In this document: positions 36,455 to 45,754 of the stretch, one piece after another
Numbering within the stretch: the first letter of the stretch is position 1
How the letters are laid out: each line of letters begins with the position of its first letter
NCBI RefSeq assembly: GCF_947489365.1
Contig: NZ_CANLDB010000007.1
Coordinates: 151,068 to 215,067, forward strand
DNA from: an uncultured Nocardioides sp.
Lineage (GTDB): Bacteria > Actinomycetota > Actinomycetes > Propionibacteriales > Nocardioidaceae
DNA length: 64,000 nucleotides
Reading direction: 5' to 3'
Made by a program: the position numbers and the translations under genes
Notes under the pieces: generated by a model
What the model saw: only the letters and a program-made list of their open reading frames with translations
Told to the model about the DNA's origin: nothing
The model's database searches: none

Positions 36455-37768
36455 GTGTCCGTCACCGACCGGCCCACGACGGCCGACCTCGCCACCACCC
36501 GGCGACGGGCCCGGCTCGGCTCGTTCGTCGGGACGACGATCGAGTGGTACGACTTCTACCTCTACGGCACCGCGGCGGCGCTCGTCTTCCCGCAGCTGTT
36601 CTTCCCGTCGTACTCGCCGCTGACCGGGACGCTCCTGGCGCTGCTGACCTACTCCGCCGGCTTCATCGCCCGCCCCCTCGGCGGCATCGTGATGGGCCAC
36701 TACGGCGACAAGGTCGGCCGCAAGGCGATGCTGGTGACCTCGCTGATGGTCATGGGCGTCGCGACGACCCTGATCGGCCTGCTGCCGACGTACGCGACGA
36801 TCGGCGTGTGGGGGCCGGTCGGGCTGCTGACGCTGCGGATCGTGCAGGGCTTCGGCGTCGGCGGCGAGTGGGGCGGCGCCGTCCTGGTGGCCGTCGAGCA
36901 CGCCCCCGAGACCCGCCGCGGGGTGTTCGGGGCGTGGCCGCAGGCGGGCGTCCCGGCGGGCCTGCTGCTCGCCAACGGCGTCTTCACCGCGACGTCGCTG
37001 CTGCTGTCGGAGGACGCGTTCCTGGCCTGGGGCTGGCGCGTCGGGTTCCTCGGCTCGGCCGCGCTGATCGTGGTCGGCCTGGTGATCCGGCTGCAGATGG
37101 AGGAGACCCCGGACTTCGACAGGGTGAAGGCCGAGGGCGCGGTGGCGAGGTTCCCGCTGGGCCAGGTGCTGCGGCGGCAGTGGCGCGAGGTGCTGCTCGC
37201 GATCGGGCTGAGGCTGTCGCAGAACGCGATCTTCTACATCCTCACCGTCTTCTCGCTGACCTACGTCACCACCACGCTCGGGCTCGACCGGACGTACGCG
37301 CTGGCCGGCGTCCTGGTGGCGTCCGCCATCAGCATCGGCGGCCTGCTGTTCACCGGGTGGCTCTCGGACGAGTACGGACGCCGGCGGGTCTACCTCGTCG
37401 GGGCCGTCGCCTCGGGACTCTTCTGCTTCCCGTTCTTCTGGCTGCTCGACACCCGCAGCGGGCTGCTGATCGTCGTGGCGATCGTGGTGGGGATCTTCTT
37501 CCACGACCTGATGTACGGGCCCCAGGCCGCGTTCACCTCCGAGCTGTTCGAGCCCGAGCACCGCTACACCGGCGCGTCGCTCGGCTACCAGACCTCCTCG
37601 GTGGTCGCCGGTGGCCTGTCCCCCGTGCTCGCCGTCCTGCTCCTCGGGTGGTCGGGCGGCGAGCCGTGGTCGGTGGCGCTCTACCTCGTCGGGTTCAGCG
37701 CCGTCACGATCGCCGCGACGTGGCTGTCGCGGGAGACCCACGCAGGGAACCGCACCTCCGCGGGGTGA
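36455..37768 (+). CDS. MFS transporter, metabolite:H+ symporter (MHS) family
   Basis: 437 residues with about 12 predicted membrane helices. RARLGSFVGTTIEWYDFYLYGTAAALVF is the signature N-terminus of the MHS subfamily (ShiA, KgtP, ProP type), and GHYGDKVGRKAMLVTSL is the cytoplasmic loop 2-3 motif; SDEYGRRRVYLVG is its second copy. Substrates in this group are dicarboxylates, shikimate, aromatic acids or osmolytes. GTG 36455 is taken as start because AGGGG is 5 bases upstream; GTG 36449 is in the same frame. It is followed after 29 bases by a FUSC-type gene. Confidence 0.92.
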   Translation: MSVTDRPTTADLATTRRRARLGSFVGTTIEWYDFYLYGTAAALVFPQLFFPSYSPLTGTLLALLTYSAGFIARPLGGIVMGHYGDKVGRKAMLVTSLMVMGVATTLIGLLPTYATIGVWGPVGLLTLRIVQGFGVGGEWGGAVLVAVEHAPETRRGVFGAWPQAGVPAGLLLANGVFTATSLLLSEDAFLAWGWRVGFLGSAALIVVGLVIRLQMEETPDFDRVKAEGAVARFPLGQVLRRQWREVLLAIGLRLSQNAIFYILTVFSLTYVTTTLGLDRTYALAGVLVASAISIGGLLFTGWLSDEYGRRRVYLVGAVASGLFCFPFFWLLDTRSGLLIVVAIVVGIFFHDLMYGPQAAFTSELFEPEHRYTGASLGYQTSSVVAGGLSPVLAVLLLGWSGGEPWSVALYLVGFSAVTIAATWLSRETHAGNRTSAG

Positions 37769-37797
37769 GGAGGACCGGCCTCCCCTATCGTCTGTCC

Positions 37798-38958
37798 GTG
37801 ACGCAGATGGACGACCGACTGGAGCGTGCGCGCTCGTGGCGCGGCGTCCGCACCATGACGCGGGCCGAGGTCCGCACCCCGATCCTGCAGGCGCTGAAGG
37901 CCACGATCGCCGTGTCCGCCGCCTGGGCGCTGGCGGACACCTGGCTCCAGCTGCAGCAGCCGTTCCTGGCCCCGTGGGCAGCGCTGCTGACGGTCAGCGC
38001 GACCGTGTTCCGCTCGGTCAAGGGCGGCGGGCAGATCGTGCTGGCGTCGTTCCTCGGCATCCTGCTGTCGTTCGCGGCCGTGGCGGTGCTCGGGTACGGC
38101 GGGCCCGCCCTGGCCGTGTCGGTGCTGATCGGCCTCCTGATCAGCAACGTCCCCGGGCTGCGCACCGAGGGTGCCACCGTGGCGACCACGGCCCTGTTCG
38201 TGCTCACGGCGGGCTTCGCGCAGAACGAGACGATCCTGCTGCACCGCTTCGCCGACACGCTGCTCGGCGTCGGCGTGGGGCTGGTGGTCAACATGCTCAT
38301 CGTGCCGCCGCTGGACCACGGGCTGGCGAGCCGGCAGCTCGACGACGTCACCACCCGCCTCGGCCGGCTGCTGAAGCAGATGGCCGACGACATGTCGCTG
38401 CCCGCCCGCCAGGAGCACACCGAGGTCTGGATCGAGGAGACCCGTCGGATCGACCGGGACCTCGACCGCGCCGAGGAGCTGCTGCACTTCACCCGGGAGA
38501 GCCACCGCTGGAACGCCCGCCGACACCGGTCACGGCGTGCGACCGACGTCAAGGTCAGCGAGGAGCGGCTGATCCGCCTCGAGGACGCGATCGCCCGCAC
38601 CCGCTCGATCGCCCGGATCATCGCCGAGGCCGTCGCCTCCGCCGCCGAGTGGGACCCCCGCTTCCGCGAGCCCTGGCTGGCGATCCTGCGCGAGACGGGC
38701 GAGCTCGCCATCCAGTGGGACCCCGACGTCGGCGAGCTGCGCGGCCGGCTGACCGCCCTGGTCGAGGACCTCGACGAGGCCGGCCTGCCCGGCCGCTCGT
38801 GGCCCGTCTACGGCGCGCTCATCCAGTCGCTGGAGGTCGTCGTCAGCGTGCTCGACGAGGTCATCGGCGTCGGCGTCCTCGGCCCGGGCACCGCCCGCGC
38901 GATGCAGCGATCGCAGCGCCGTCGGGACGGCAGCGACGGGTCCGAGGGCGAGGGCTGA
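37798..38958 (+). CDS. FUSC / aromatic acid exporter family membrane protein
   Basis: 386 residues. After a short N-tail come five to six hydrophobic segments within residues 30-165 (ATIAVSAAWALADTWLQLQQPFLAPWAALLTVSATVFRSVKGG, in the family pattern, then GVGVGLVVNMLIVPPL). The rest, about 175-386, is a long charged helical cytoplasmic domain with coiled-coil potential (IEETRRIDRDLDRAEELLHFTRESHRW). This is the FUSC (fusaric acid resistance / ArAE) architecture. TATCGT stands 6 bases before GTG, suggesting its own leaderless promoter. The first 32-bp repeat starts 20 bases after its stop. Confidence 0.85.
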   Translation: MTQMDDRLERARSWRGVRTMTRAEVRTPILQALKATIAVSAAWALADTWLQLQQPFLAPWAALLTVSATVFRSVKGGGQIVLASFLGILLSFAAVAVLGYGGPALAVSVLIGLLISNVPGLRTEGATVATTALFVLTAGFAQNETILLHRFADTLLGVGVGLVVNMLIVPPLDHGLASRQLDDVTTRLGRLLKQMADDMSLPARQEHTEVWIEETRRIDRDLDRAEELLHFTRESHRWNARRHRSRRATDVKVSEERLIRLEDAIARTRSIARIIAEAVASAAEWDPRFREPWLAILRETGELAIQWDPDVGELRGRLTALVEDLDEAGLPGRSWPVYGALIQSLEVVVSVLDEVIGVGVLGPGTARAMQRSQRRRDGSDGSEGEG

Positions 38959-39831
38959 CCCAGCCCCACCCAGTCGGTCGAGTCGGCACGTCTGCGCAGC
39001 TGTAGGGCCTCGAGTCGGCACATCTGCGCACCCCCAGACCGCCGAGTCGGCACGTCTGCGCACCCCCAGACCGCCGAGTCGGCACGTCTGCGCACCCCCA
39101 GCCGGTCGAGTCGGCACATCTGCGCACCCCCAGCCGGGCGGATTCCACCGGTCGGGTCGGCGCTTGTGAGCACCTGGGAGGAACGGCCCAGGCGCCGTAC
39201 CCGCGCAGACGTGCCGACTCGACGCCGTACACCTGCGCAGACGTGCCGACTCGACCCGATTGAGCTGCGCAGACGTGCCGACTCGGGCTCTCCTGCTGGA
39301 TGTGTGGGCCACGTGGTCCGATCACCCTCCGGAGCCGTGGTCGCGGTACTCCGTGACGGTACGCACCATCCGCGGGTCTGAGCTCGTGCGAGACGTCACG
39401 GAGTACCGCTCCTCCACAGCCGGCCGGGTCGCCCCGGTACTCGCCTGGAGAACTGCCGCTCCGGACCTTGCCGGACAGCAGGACCTCAGGGGACTAACCC
39501 TGCAGCTCACCCGGTCACGGTGGACAACGCCTCGCGACCCACGTCGACCACCGGCGCGCCACGCGCGTGGCGCCGCCGCCATCGCCGCGAGGACCCTCGC
39601 GGTCCCGTGCACGAGCGCACACAGTTCGACACCCGGCGGGCTCCCTCGCCGCCTCACACCGCACCAGGTCGCGCCGGCGCACCCACCGCCGAGGCGAACT
39701 GTGTCCCTTCGTGCAGCCTCCGCCCGACTCGACGCCGTACGGCTGCGCAGACGTGCCGACTCGACGCCGTACGGCTGCGCAGACCTGCCGACTCGACGCC
39801 GTACGGCTGCGCAGACGTGCCGACTGGGCCC
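38959..39831. repeat. 873-bp gene-free region built of 32-bp tandem repeats and inverted repeats
   Basis: No credible gene lies here, between two convergent genes. Five direct copies of CGAGTCGGCACGTCTGCGCA (or with CATCTG) start at 38979, 39011, 39043, 39075 and 39107, exactly 32 bases apart. Three inverted copies lie at 39202, 39234 and 39266, and three more at 39744, 39776 and 39808, preceded by an in-phase truncated copy ending at 39731. Spacers are 12 bases, mostly CCCCCAGACCGC for the direct block and ACGCCGTACGGC for the last inverted block. Between them are a 15-bp perfect inverted repeat (39343-39409) and an imperfect one around CACAGTTCG (39608-39715). Confidence 0.9.
39343..39409. 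repeat. 15-bp perfect inverted repeat with 37-base loop
   Basis: GCGGTACTCCGTGAC (39343-39357) is followed by its exact reverse complement GTCACGGAGTACCGC (39395-39409). It sits in the non-coding island between the two blocks of inverted 32-bp repeats. It may be the end of a small mobile or palindromic element that split one repeat array into two. Confidence 0.75.
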
Positions 39832-40767
39832 TCAGGGGCGCAGGCGGTCGGCGACGGTGCGGGCGCCGCCGGGGGCCATGACGATCGTGTAGTGGTTGAC
39901 GTCCTCGACGTCGTACGCCGCGAGCAGCGGCAGGCGCTCGGCGGCGGCCTCGACGGCGGCGGTCGGGTAGAGCGGCTCGGGCTCGTCCATCAGCCCCCGC
40001 GGCGCGCGGAGGAAGGTCAGCGGGAGCCCCGCCTCGGCGACCGCGTCGAGGGCCGCGAGGTGGCCGGGGTGGCCGAACAGCTCGGCGCCGTCCGCGGCCA
40101 TCGCCTCGACCGTCGTGCTGGGCCGCAGCTCGGGCTCGGTGCCGCGCAGGTCGTAGTCGAGGTAGGCCTCGACGGTCGGGCTCCAGTCCGCGGCGAAGGC
40201 GGGGTGCTCGCGCCAGAAGTCGCGGTAGGCCTCCCGCGACGGGAACGTCATCGTCAACCGCTTGCCCGCCGGGCCCAGGGCCGCGGCGACGTCACCGACC
40301 TCCGCGGGGGCGGTGGGGTCGGTCGGAGCGGGTGCCGCCGGTGCCGCCGGGGCGGGCAGGGGCAGACCGCCGTCCACGAGCAGCAGCCTGCTCACCCGCT
40401 CGGGCATCAGCGCGGCGAGCTGCACCGCGACGAAGCCGCCCATCGAGTGCCCGGCGACCGCGACCGGGCCGGACGTCAGCGCCTCGAGCACCGCGGCGAC
40501 GTCGGCGGCGTGCCGCGCCATCCCGTACGGCGGGGGCAGGTCGGCGCTGCGCCCGCGTCCCCGCAGGTCGGGGGCGACGACCCGCACGCCCGGCAGCGCC
40601 TCGGCGACCAGCGGCCAGCACCGGTGCGAGGCGGTGATCCCGTGGATCGCCACGACGGTCGGGGCCTGCGGGTCGTCGGGTCCCCACACGCCGACGGCGA
40701 GGTCGCCCCCGTCGACGGCGACGGTCGTGGTCCGGTAGGTCGCCTCGGCTGCGCTCATGCCTCCCAC
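39832..40767 (-). CDS. Alpha/beta fold hydrolase
   Basis: 311 residues. The fold markers are VVAIHGITASHRCW (oxyanion HG, about 40-50), VVAPDLRGRGRSADLPPPYG, the nucleophile elbow AGHSMGGFVA (Ser near residue 109), an acidic residue in the region of LPLTFLRAPRGLMDEPEP, and a C-terminal DVNHYTIVM carrying the catalytic His. Esterase, lactonase or related hydrolase; substrate unknown. GTG 40767 has GGAGG 7 bases upstream, whereas ATG 40759 is directly behind GGGAGG at one base and is less likely. Its stop is 5 bases from the nearest 32-bp repeat copy. Confidence 0.88.
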   Translation of the reverse strand: MGGMSAAEATYRTTTVAVDGGDLAVGVWGPDDPQAPTVVAIHGITASHRCWPLVAEALPGVRVVAPDLRGRGRSADLPPPYGMARHAADVAAVLEALTSGPVAVAGHSMGGFVAVQLAALMPERVSRLLLVDGGLPLPAPAAPAAPAPTDPTAPAEVGDVAAALGPAGKRLTMTFPSREAYRDFWREHPAFAADWSPTVEAYLDYDLRGTEPELRPSTTVEAMAADGAELFGHPGHLAALDAVAEAGLPLTFLRAPRGLMDEPEPLYPTAAVEAAAERLPLLAAYDVEDVNHYTIVMAPGGARTVADRLRP

Positions 40768-40868
40768 TGTGGCACCTCCGCCGTGGCACCCCGAGTGTTC
40801 GCCGGGCCGTCATCCACCGCTCGCCCCACGGCACCCCGGCACCGGGCCGTCATCCCTACCGTGCGCGC

Positions 40869-43163
40869 ATGCCTTTCCGGATGTCCGCGCCCTCCGGCCG
40901 ACGACGCGCCGTACCGGTCCTCCGGTACGCCGCCCCGCTCGCCGCCGCTGCCCTCGGCCTGCCCCTCCTCGTCGGCCTGCCGACGGCCTCTGCCCAGGGC
41001 TCCGTCGTGCCCGAGCCGGTGGTGCTCTCGGCCGACGACGCCGCGCTGTCGGTCGAGCCGATCGGCACCTACCGCACCGGGGTGTTCGACCGGTCGGCCG
41101 CGGAGATCGTGCACTTCCACGCCGCCACGCAGCGCCTCTTCGTCGTCAACGCGCTCTCCGGGGAGCTCGACGTCCTCGACGCCGCCGACCCGACCGACCC
41201 CACCCGGGAGACGTCCCTGGTCGCCTCCGACGCGGCCGGGGTGCCGACCGGGGTGACCGTGAACTCCGTCGCCGTCCGGGACGACGGCCTGCTCGCCGTC
41301 GCGGTCGAGGCACCGGTCAAGACCGACCCCGGCTGGATCGCCTTCGCCGACGCCGACAGCCTGACGTGGCTCGGGTCGGTCCAGGTGGGCGCCCTGCCCG
41401 ACATGGTGACGATCACCGACGACGGCGCCCGTGCCGTCGTCGCCAACGAGGGCGAGCCCGCCGACGACTTCTCGGTCGACCCCGAGGGCTCGGTCGGCGT
41501 GATCGACCTCGGCGAGGGCGTCGTCGCGCCGCCGCAGTCCGCCGTCCGGACCGCCGACTTCCGCGCCTACGAGGACGGCGGCACCAAGACCCTCCCCGCC
41601 GGCGTCCGCGTCTTCGGCCCGCACGTGGGCGAGGGCTTCCGGGTCTCCCGCAACCTCGAGCCCGAGTACGTCGCCACCGAGGCCGACGGCTCCGTCGCGT
41701 ACGCCGCGCTGCAGGAGGCCAACGCCCTCGCCGTGGTCGACCTCGACACCGCCGAGGTGACCGACCTCCTCCCGCTCGCGCCGGTCGACCACGCGGTCGC
41801 GGGCAACGGCATCGACCCCTCCGACCGCGACGGCGAGATCGCGATCGAACCCCGGCCCGTCCTCGGCCTGCCGATGCCCGACGGCATCGAGTCCTACCGC
41901 GCCGGCGGCACGACGTACCTCGTCACCGCCAACGAGGGCGACGCCCGCGAGTGGGGTGACTACGCCGAGCCCGCGCGCGCCGGCGGCCTCGAGGTGTGCC
42001 CGGGCTCCCCCGCCGACGGTCGCCTCGGCGTCGCCGACCTCGGTCGCCTCAACGTCACGACCGCCTCGGGCATCACCGACGGCGCCAGCTGCTACGAGCA
42101 GCTCTACTCCTTCGGGACGCGGTCGTTCTCGATCTGGACCACCGACGGCGAGCGGGTCTTCGACTCCGCGGACGCCTTCGAGCAGCTGACCGCCGAGGCC
42201 GTGCCGGACTTCTTCAACTCCAACCACAGCGAGAGCAACCTCGAGGGCCGCAGCGACGACAAGGGCCCGGAGCCGGAGAACCTCGACCTGGGCCGTGTCG
42301 GCGGGCGCACCTACGCCTTCGTCGGCCTCGAGCGGGTCGGCGGGCTGATGGTCTTCGACGTCACCGACCCCGCCGACTCGGTGTTCGTCACCTACGTCAA
42401 CAACCGTGACTTCTCGGTCTCCGTCGAGGACGCCGACGACCCCGAGGCCGTGCTCGACCAGGCCGGTGACCTCGGACCCGAGGGCGTCGAGTTCGTCGCC
42501 GCCGCCGACTCCCCCACCGGTCAGCCCCTGGTGGCGGTCGGAAACGAGGTCTCCGGGACGACGACCCTCTTCGGCGTCGACCGCCTGACGCGGGGCGAGG
42601 CTCGGCTCGACGTCCGCGGCGTCCCGGACGCGGTCCGGTACGGCCGCGACCTGCGCCCACGTGTCGAGGTGTCCGAGACGGGCGCCGACGACGACACGAG
42701 CGGGATCAGCGGCACCGTCGAGGTGCGCCGTCGGGGCGTCACGATCGCGACGGCCGAGGTAGTGGACGGCGTCGCCCGGCCGGTGGTGCCGGGCACGCGC
42801 CTGGGGACCGGCGAGCAGCGCCTGGCGTTCGTCTTCGTACCCGACACCGGGGCCGACGTCACCGGGGCCCGCACCCTTGAGGAGCTGATGGTCCGTCGCG
42901 CCCGCACCGCCACGACGATCCGGTGGGCGCAGCGCCCGACCCCGCAGCGCAGCGGCGTGGCCCTGGTCACGGTGCGCAACACCGACACGGAGCCGACCCC
43001 GATCGGTCGCGTGACGGTGCAGGTTGCCGGGCAGACGCGCCGGGCGCGCCTCGAGGACGGGACCGCCCGTCTGCGGGTCGGTCCCGCCTCCCGGGGCACG
43101 CAGGCGCGGGCGTCGTACGGCGGGTCGGCGCGGTTCGCCCCGTCGTCCGCCACCACCGGCTGA
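40869..43163 (+). CDS. Choice-of-anchor I domain protein, secreted
   Basis: 764 residues. A signal peptide (Arg-rich start, hydrophobic PLAAAALGLPLLVGLPTASAQ, cleavage near residue 43) precedes a beta-propeller-like region with VNALSGELDVLDAADP, MVTITDDGARAVVANEGEPADDFSVDPEGSVGVIDL and VTANEGDAREWGDY, typical of choice-of-anchor I proteins, which resemble alkaline-phosphatase/esterase-like surface proteins. Residues about 590-764 form Ig-like beta modules (ending YGGSARFAPSSATTG). No LPXTG or membrane anchor is seen at the C-terminus, so it is probably free or loosely held outside the cell. TACCGT lies 6 bases before ATG (leaderless). Confidence 0.88.
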   Translation: MPFRMSAPSGRRRAVPVLRYAAPLAAAALGLPLLVGLPTASAQGSVVPEPVVLSADDAALSVEPIGTYRTGVFDRSAAEIVHFHAATQRLFVVNALSGELDVLDAADPTDPTRETSLVASDAAGVPTGVTVNSVAVRDDGLLAVAVEAPVKTDPGWIAFADADSLTWLGSVQVGALPDMVTITDDGARAVVANEGEPADDFSVDPEGSVGVIDLGEGVVAPPQSAVRTADFRAYEDGGTKTLPAGVRVFGPHVGEGFRVSRNLEPEYVATEADGSVAYAALQEANALAVVDLDTAEVTDLLPLAPVDHAVAGNGIDPSDRDGEIAIEPRPVLGLPMPDGIESYRAGGTTYLVTANEGDAREWGDYAEPARAGGLEVCPGSPADGRLGVADLGRLNVTTASGITDGASCYEQLYSFGTRSFSIWTTDGERVFDSADAFEQLTAEAVPDFFNSNHSESNLEGRSDDKGPEPENLDLGRVGGRTYAFVGLERVGGLMVFDVTDPADSVFVTYVNNRDFSVSVEDADDPEAVLDQAGDLGPEGVEFVAAADSPTGQPLVAVGNEVSGTTTLFGVDRLTRGEARLDVRGVPDAVRYGRDLRPRVEVSETGADDDTSGISGTVEVRRRGVTIATAEVVDGVARPVVPGTRLGTGEQRLAFVFVPDTGADVTGARTLEELMVRRARTATTIRWAQRPTPQRSGVALVTVRNTDTEPTPIGRVTVQVAGQTRRARLEDGTARLRVGPASRGTQARASYGGSARFAPSSATTG

Positions 43164-43296
43164 GGTACGACGAGCGCCAGCGAGGAGCCTCGAGACCCGG
43201 CGAGAAGTCCGCTGTCGTCTCCCGGGATCTCGTGGCTCGGTCGCTGCGCGACGCTCGCACCTCGATCTCCGGCCGGTCCTCGGGGCAGTGACCGCC
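43164..43296. repeat. REP-type palindromic repeat after choice-of-anchor I gene
   Basis: GAGGTACGACGAGCGCCAGC, then GAGGAGCCTCGAGACCC, followed by GATCTCGTGGCTCGGTCGC and GCTCGCACCTCGATCTCC, is a palindromic member of the family at 26.4 kb. It lies between convergent genes and probably works as a two-way terminator. Confidence 0.65.
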
Positions 43297-44229
43297 TCAG
43301 ACGCTGAGCGGGACCCCGACGGCCTCCTCGGACAGCGCCCACATGCGGGCGGCGTCCTCCGGGCTGCGGAGGCTCGCGTACGGCGTCCGCTCCGCGGGCC
43401 GTCCGCCGAGCCCGCCCGGGCCGCGGGGGCCGTAGAACCGGCCCCCGGCGTCCGGGGTGGTCGCGGCCATCACGGCCGGCAGTGCCGCGGACTCGGGCGT
43501 ACCCGTGATCCCGAGCCGCGAGAGCACGCGGATCACCCGGACGCCGGCGGTGTCCCGGCTGCGTCCCACCTCGGGTCGGGCGGCCAGCAGGCTGGTCGGG
43601 GCCACCCCCGGGTGGGCGAGGTTGCTGCTGATCCCCCACCCCTCGGCGCGGCTGCGGCGGTCGAGCTCGAGCGCGAACAGGCCGACCGCGATCTTCGAGT
43701 GGCTGTAGGCCCTCATCCCGTCGTACGAGCGCTCCCAGCCCGGGTCCTCCCAGTGCACGCCGTTGCGGTTCGCCGCGATGCTGGTCTGCGAGGTGACCCG
43801 CGCGCCGCCCGCGACGAGCAGCGGCAGCAGGTGGGCGACGAGGGCGACGTGGCCGAGGTGGTTCGTGCCCCACTGCAGCTCGAGGCCGTCGGCCGTCGTC
43901 CGCCGCTCGGGCGGGGTCATGACCCCGGCGTTGTTGACGAGCAGGTGGATCGGGCGGCCCTCGTCGGACAGCGTGGCACCGAGCGCGGCGACCGAGTCGA
44001 GGGACGACAGGTCGAGGTCGCGCAGCGAGACGCGGGCGCCGGGCACGCGGTCGCCGATCGCGGCCACGGCGCGGTCGCCCTTGGCGCGGTTGCGGACGGG
44101 AAGCACCACCTCGGCGCCGGCGGCGGCGAGCCGGGCGGCGAGGTGGACGCCCATCCCGTCGCTGCCGCCGGTGACGACGGCGAGGCGTCCGGAGAGGTCG
44201 GGGACGTCGAGGGTGGGAGTACGGGGCAC
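43297..44229 (-). CDS. Short-chain dehydrogenase/reductase, retinol dehydrogenase-like
   Basis: 310 residues from GTG 44229 (GGAG 6-7 bases upstream). It has [15 protein letters not shown] (cofactor loop), a basic residue after strand 2 ([10 protein letters not shown]), favouring [15 protein letters not shown], and the catalytic YSHSK (about residue 180), then a long C-terminal extension ending in [21 protein letters not shown], typical of the WWOX/retinol-dehydrogenase-like SDRs of actinobacteria. It is divergent from an XRE regulator that probably controls it. Confidence 0.9.
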   Translation of the reverse strand: MPRTPTLDVPDLSGRLAVVTGGSDGMGVHLAARLAAAGAEVVLPVRNRAKGDRAVAAIGDRVPGARVSLRDLDLSSLDSVAALGATLSDEGRPIHLLVNNAGVMTPPERRTTADGLELQWGTNHLGHVALVAHLLPLLVAGGARVTSQTSIAANRNGVHWEDPGWERSYDGMRAYSHSKIAVGLFALELDRRSRAEGWGISSNLAHPGVAPTSLLAARPEVGRSRDTAGVRVIRVLSRLGITGTPESAALPAVMAATTPDAGGRFYGPRGPGGLGGRPAERTPYASLRSPEDAARMWALSEEAVGVPLSV

Positions 44230-44248
44230 GGGTGGCTCCTCATCGAGG

Positions 44249-44269
44249 GGATCGACGTGGTGTCGATCC
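44249..44269. promoter_or_regulatory. 8-5-8 perfect inverted repeat upstream of SDR
   Basis: GGATCGAC-GTGGT-GTCGATCC stands 20 bases upstream of the SDR start codon in the region shared with the divergent XRE regulator. Related GGATCCAGGG-type direct repeats follow at about 44300-44330. It is a good operator candidate for the XRE protein. Confidence 0.5.
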
Positions 44270-44400
44270 GGTGCTCCCACCCTGCGACGGCCGCGGCGGG
44301 GCATCCAGGGTCGGCGGATCCAGGGACCGGTGATCCGTGGTTGTGCCAGGACGAGCGGGGTAGAACGGACGTCCGCACACGTCGAGAACCGAGGGACACC

Positions 44401-45237
44401 GTGGACCGCACCGGACTGGCCGACTTCCTGCGTCGGCGGCGCGAGTCGCTGCAGCCGGAGGACGTCGGCCTGCCCCGCGGGCGACGGCGCCGTACGACGG
44501 GGCTGCGGCGCGAGGAGGTCGCCGTGCTCTGCCACATGTCGACCGACTACTACTCGCGGCTGGAGCAGGAGCGGGGACCACGGCCCTCGGAGCAGATGCT
44601 CGCGTCGATCGCCCAGGGCCTGCACCTCACGCGGGACGAGCGGGACCACCTGTTCCACCTGGTCGGCCACCCGCCCCCGACGTCAGCCGCCGCCGGCGCC
44701 CACATCAGCCCCGGGGTGCTGCGGGTGCTGGACCGCCTCGACGACACCCCCGCCGAGGTCACCACCGAGCTCGGCGAGACCCTGCGGCAGAACCGGCTCG
44801 GTGCCGCGCTCACCGGCGACGCCAGCCGATTCCAGGGGTGGGAGCGGAGCCTGCCCTACCGGTGGTTCGTGCTGCCGGGGGCCCGGGCCCTCTACCCGGA
44901 GGAGGACCACGCCTTCCTGTCGCGGCTCTTCGCCTCCCATGCGCGGGCGCTGGTCGCTCAGCGGGGTCCGGGGTCGCGGGCCGCGCTCCTCGCTGAGGAG
45001 ATCCTCGCGCGGAGCCCCGAGTTCACCGCGTTGTGGGCCGAGCACGAGATCGGCGTCCGCCCACGGGAGTCCAAGACCTTCCTGCACCCGCAGGTGGGGC
45101 GCCTGGAGCTGACGTGCCAGACGCTGCTCGACCCGTACGAGGGCCACTCGCTGCTCGTCTACACCGCCATCCCGGGCACCGAGAGCCACGAGCGCCTGCA
45201 GCTGCTCGACGTGCTGGCGGCCCCCGCCGGGGTGTGA
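44401..45237 (+). CDS. XRE family regulator with MmyB-like ligand-binding domain
   Basis: 278 residues from GTG with GAGGG upstream. The N-terminal helix-turn-helix (about 5-75) has [55 protein letters not shown], the exact pattern of the MmyB-like group. The C-terminal domain (about 105-265) is PAS-like, with [12 protein letters not shown] and [28 protein letters not shown]. In this family a fatty acid ligand is usual. It is divergent from the SDR at 43.3 kb, its likely target. Confidence 0.92.
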   Translation: MDRTGLADFLRRRRESLQPEDVGLPRGRRRRTTGLRREEVAVLCHMSTDYYSRLEQERGPRPSEQMLASIAQGLHLTRDERDHLFHLVGHPPPTSAAAGAHISPGVLRVLDRLDDTPAEVTTELGETLRQNRLGAALTGDASRFQGWERSLPYRWFVLPGARALYPEEDHAFLSRLFASHARALVAQRGPGSRAALLAEEILARSPEFTALWAEHEIGVRPRESKTFLHPQVGRLELTCQTLLDPYEGHSLLVYTAIPGTESHERLQLLDVLAAPAGV

Positions 45238-45260
45238 GACTCGCTCGGTTCACGGCCGCC

Positions 45261-45671
45261 TCACGGCGGCCTCGCATCGAGCTCCCGCACGAGCCGCGCC
45301 GGCGCCAGCACGCGCCAGCTCTCGGTGACCAGCTCACTGATCTCCGCCCAGTCCGTGGCGTCGTCGAGCACCACCGAGAGCACCTCGTCGTCGTCCCCCG
45401 GCAGGTACGGCGGCCCGATCGCCGCGAGCGCGGCCCGCTCCGGACCGACGCAGCGCAGGCGGACGACCGTCACCACCCGCCCGTCGGTCACGCCGAGCCG
45501 GGACGCCGCGTCGGCGTGGTGCAGCGCCAGGACGTGGGCGAACGTCCGACCCCGCACGCGCCACCGCAGCCCGGTCCAGGCGTCCTCCTCGACCGCACCC
45601 GGCAGCGCCAGCGCGAGGGGGGCGACACGCACGGCCAGCGAGGAGTCCGGGTCGGGTCGCCGTGCCGCCAT
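45261..45671 (-). CDS. MmcQ/YjbR family protein
   Basis: 136 residues from ATG 45671. The pattern VRVAPLALALPGAVEEDAWTGLRWRVRGRTFAHVLALHH, then PPYLPGDDDEVLSVVLDDATDWAEISELVTESWRVLAPARLVRELDA is the MmcQ/YjbR (CyaY-like fold) family, small proteins of uncertain DNA-binding role. TACGGT lies 7 bases before the ATG, consistent with a leaderless start. An upstream in-frame GTG at 45701 is less likely. It is divergent from a TetR gene. Confidence 0.85.
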   Translation of the reverse strand: MAARRPDPDSSLAVRVAPLALALPGAVEEDAWTGLRWRVRGRTFAHVLALHHADAASRLGVTDGRVVTVVRLRCVGPERAALAAIGPPYLPGDDDEVLSVVLDDATDWAEISELVTESWRVLAPARLVRELDARPP

Positions 45672-45754
45672 GCGCGGGACCGTACGACGCCCCGCCGACA
45701 CCCGCCACCGACCGACGAGGCGGCCGAGGGGGCTGTACGCCTAGCGTGGGTCCC

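Noticed and set aside
38979..39285. CRISPR-like array
   Set aside because: The 12-base spacers are nearly identical within a block and too short, and no cas genes are present; it is a 32-bp tandem repeat.
39322..39657. 111-codon minus-strand frame in the repeat region
   Set aside because: No family motif, Arg/Ser/Ala-rich low-complexity composition, contains half of a perfect inverted repeat, and no ribosome-binding site or promoter.
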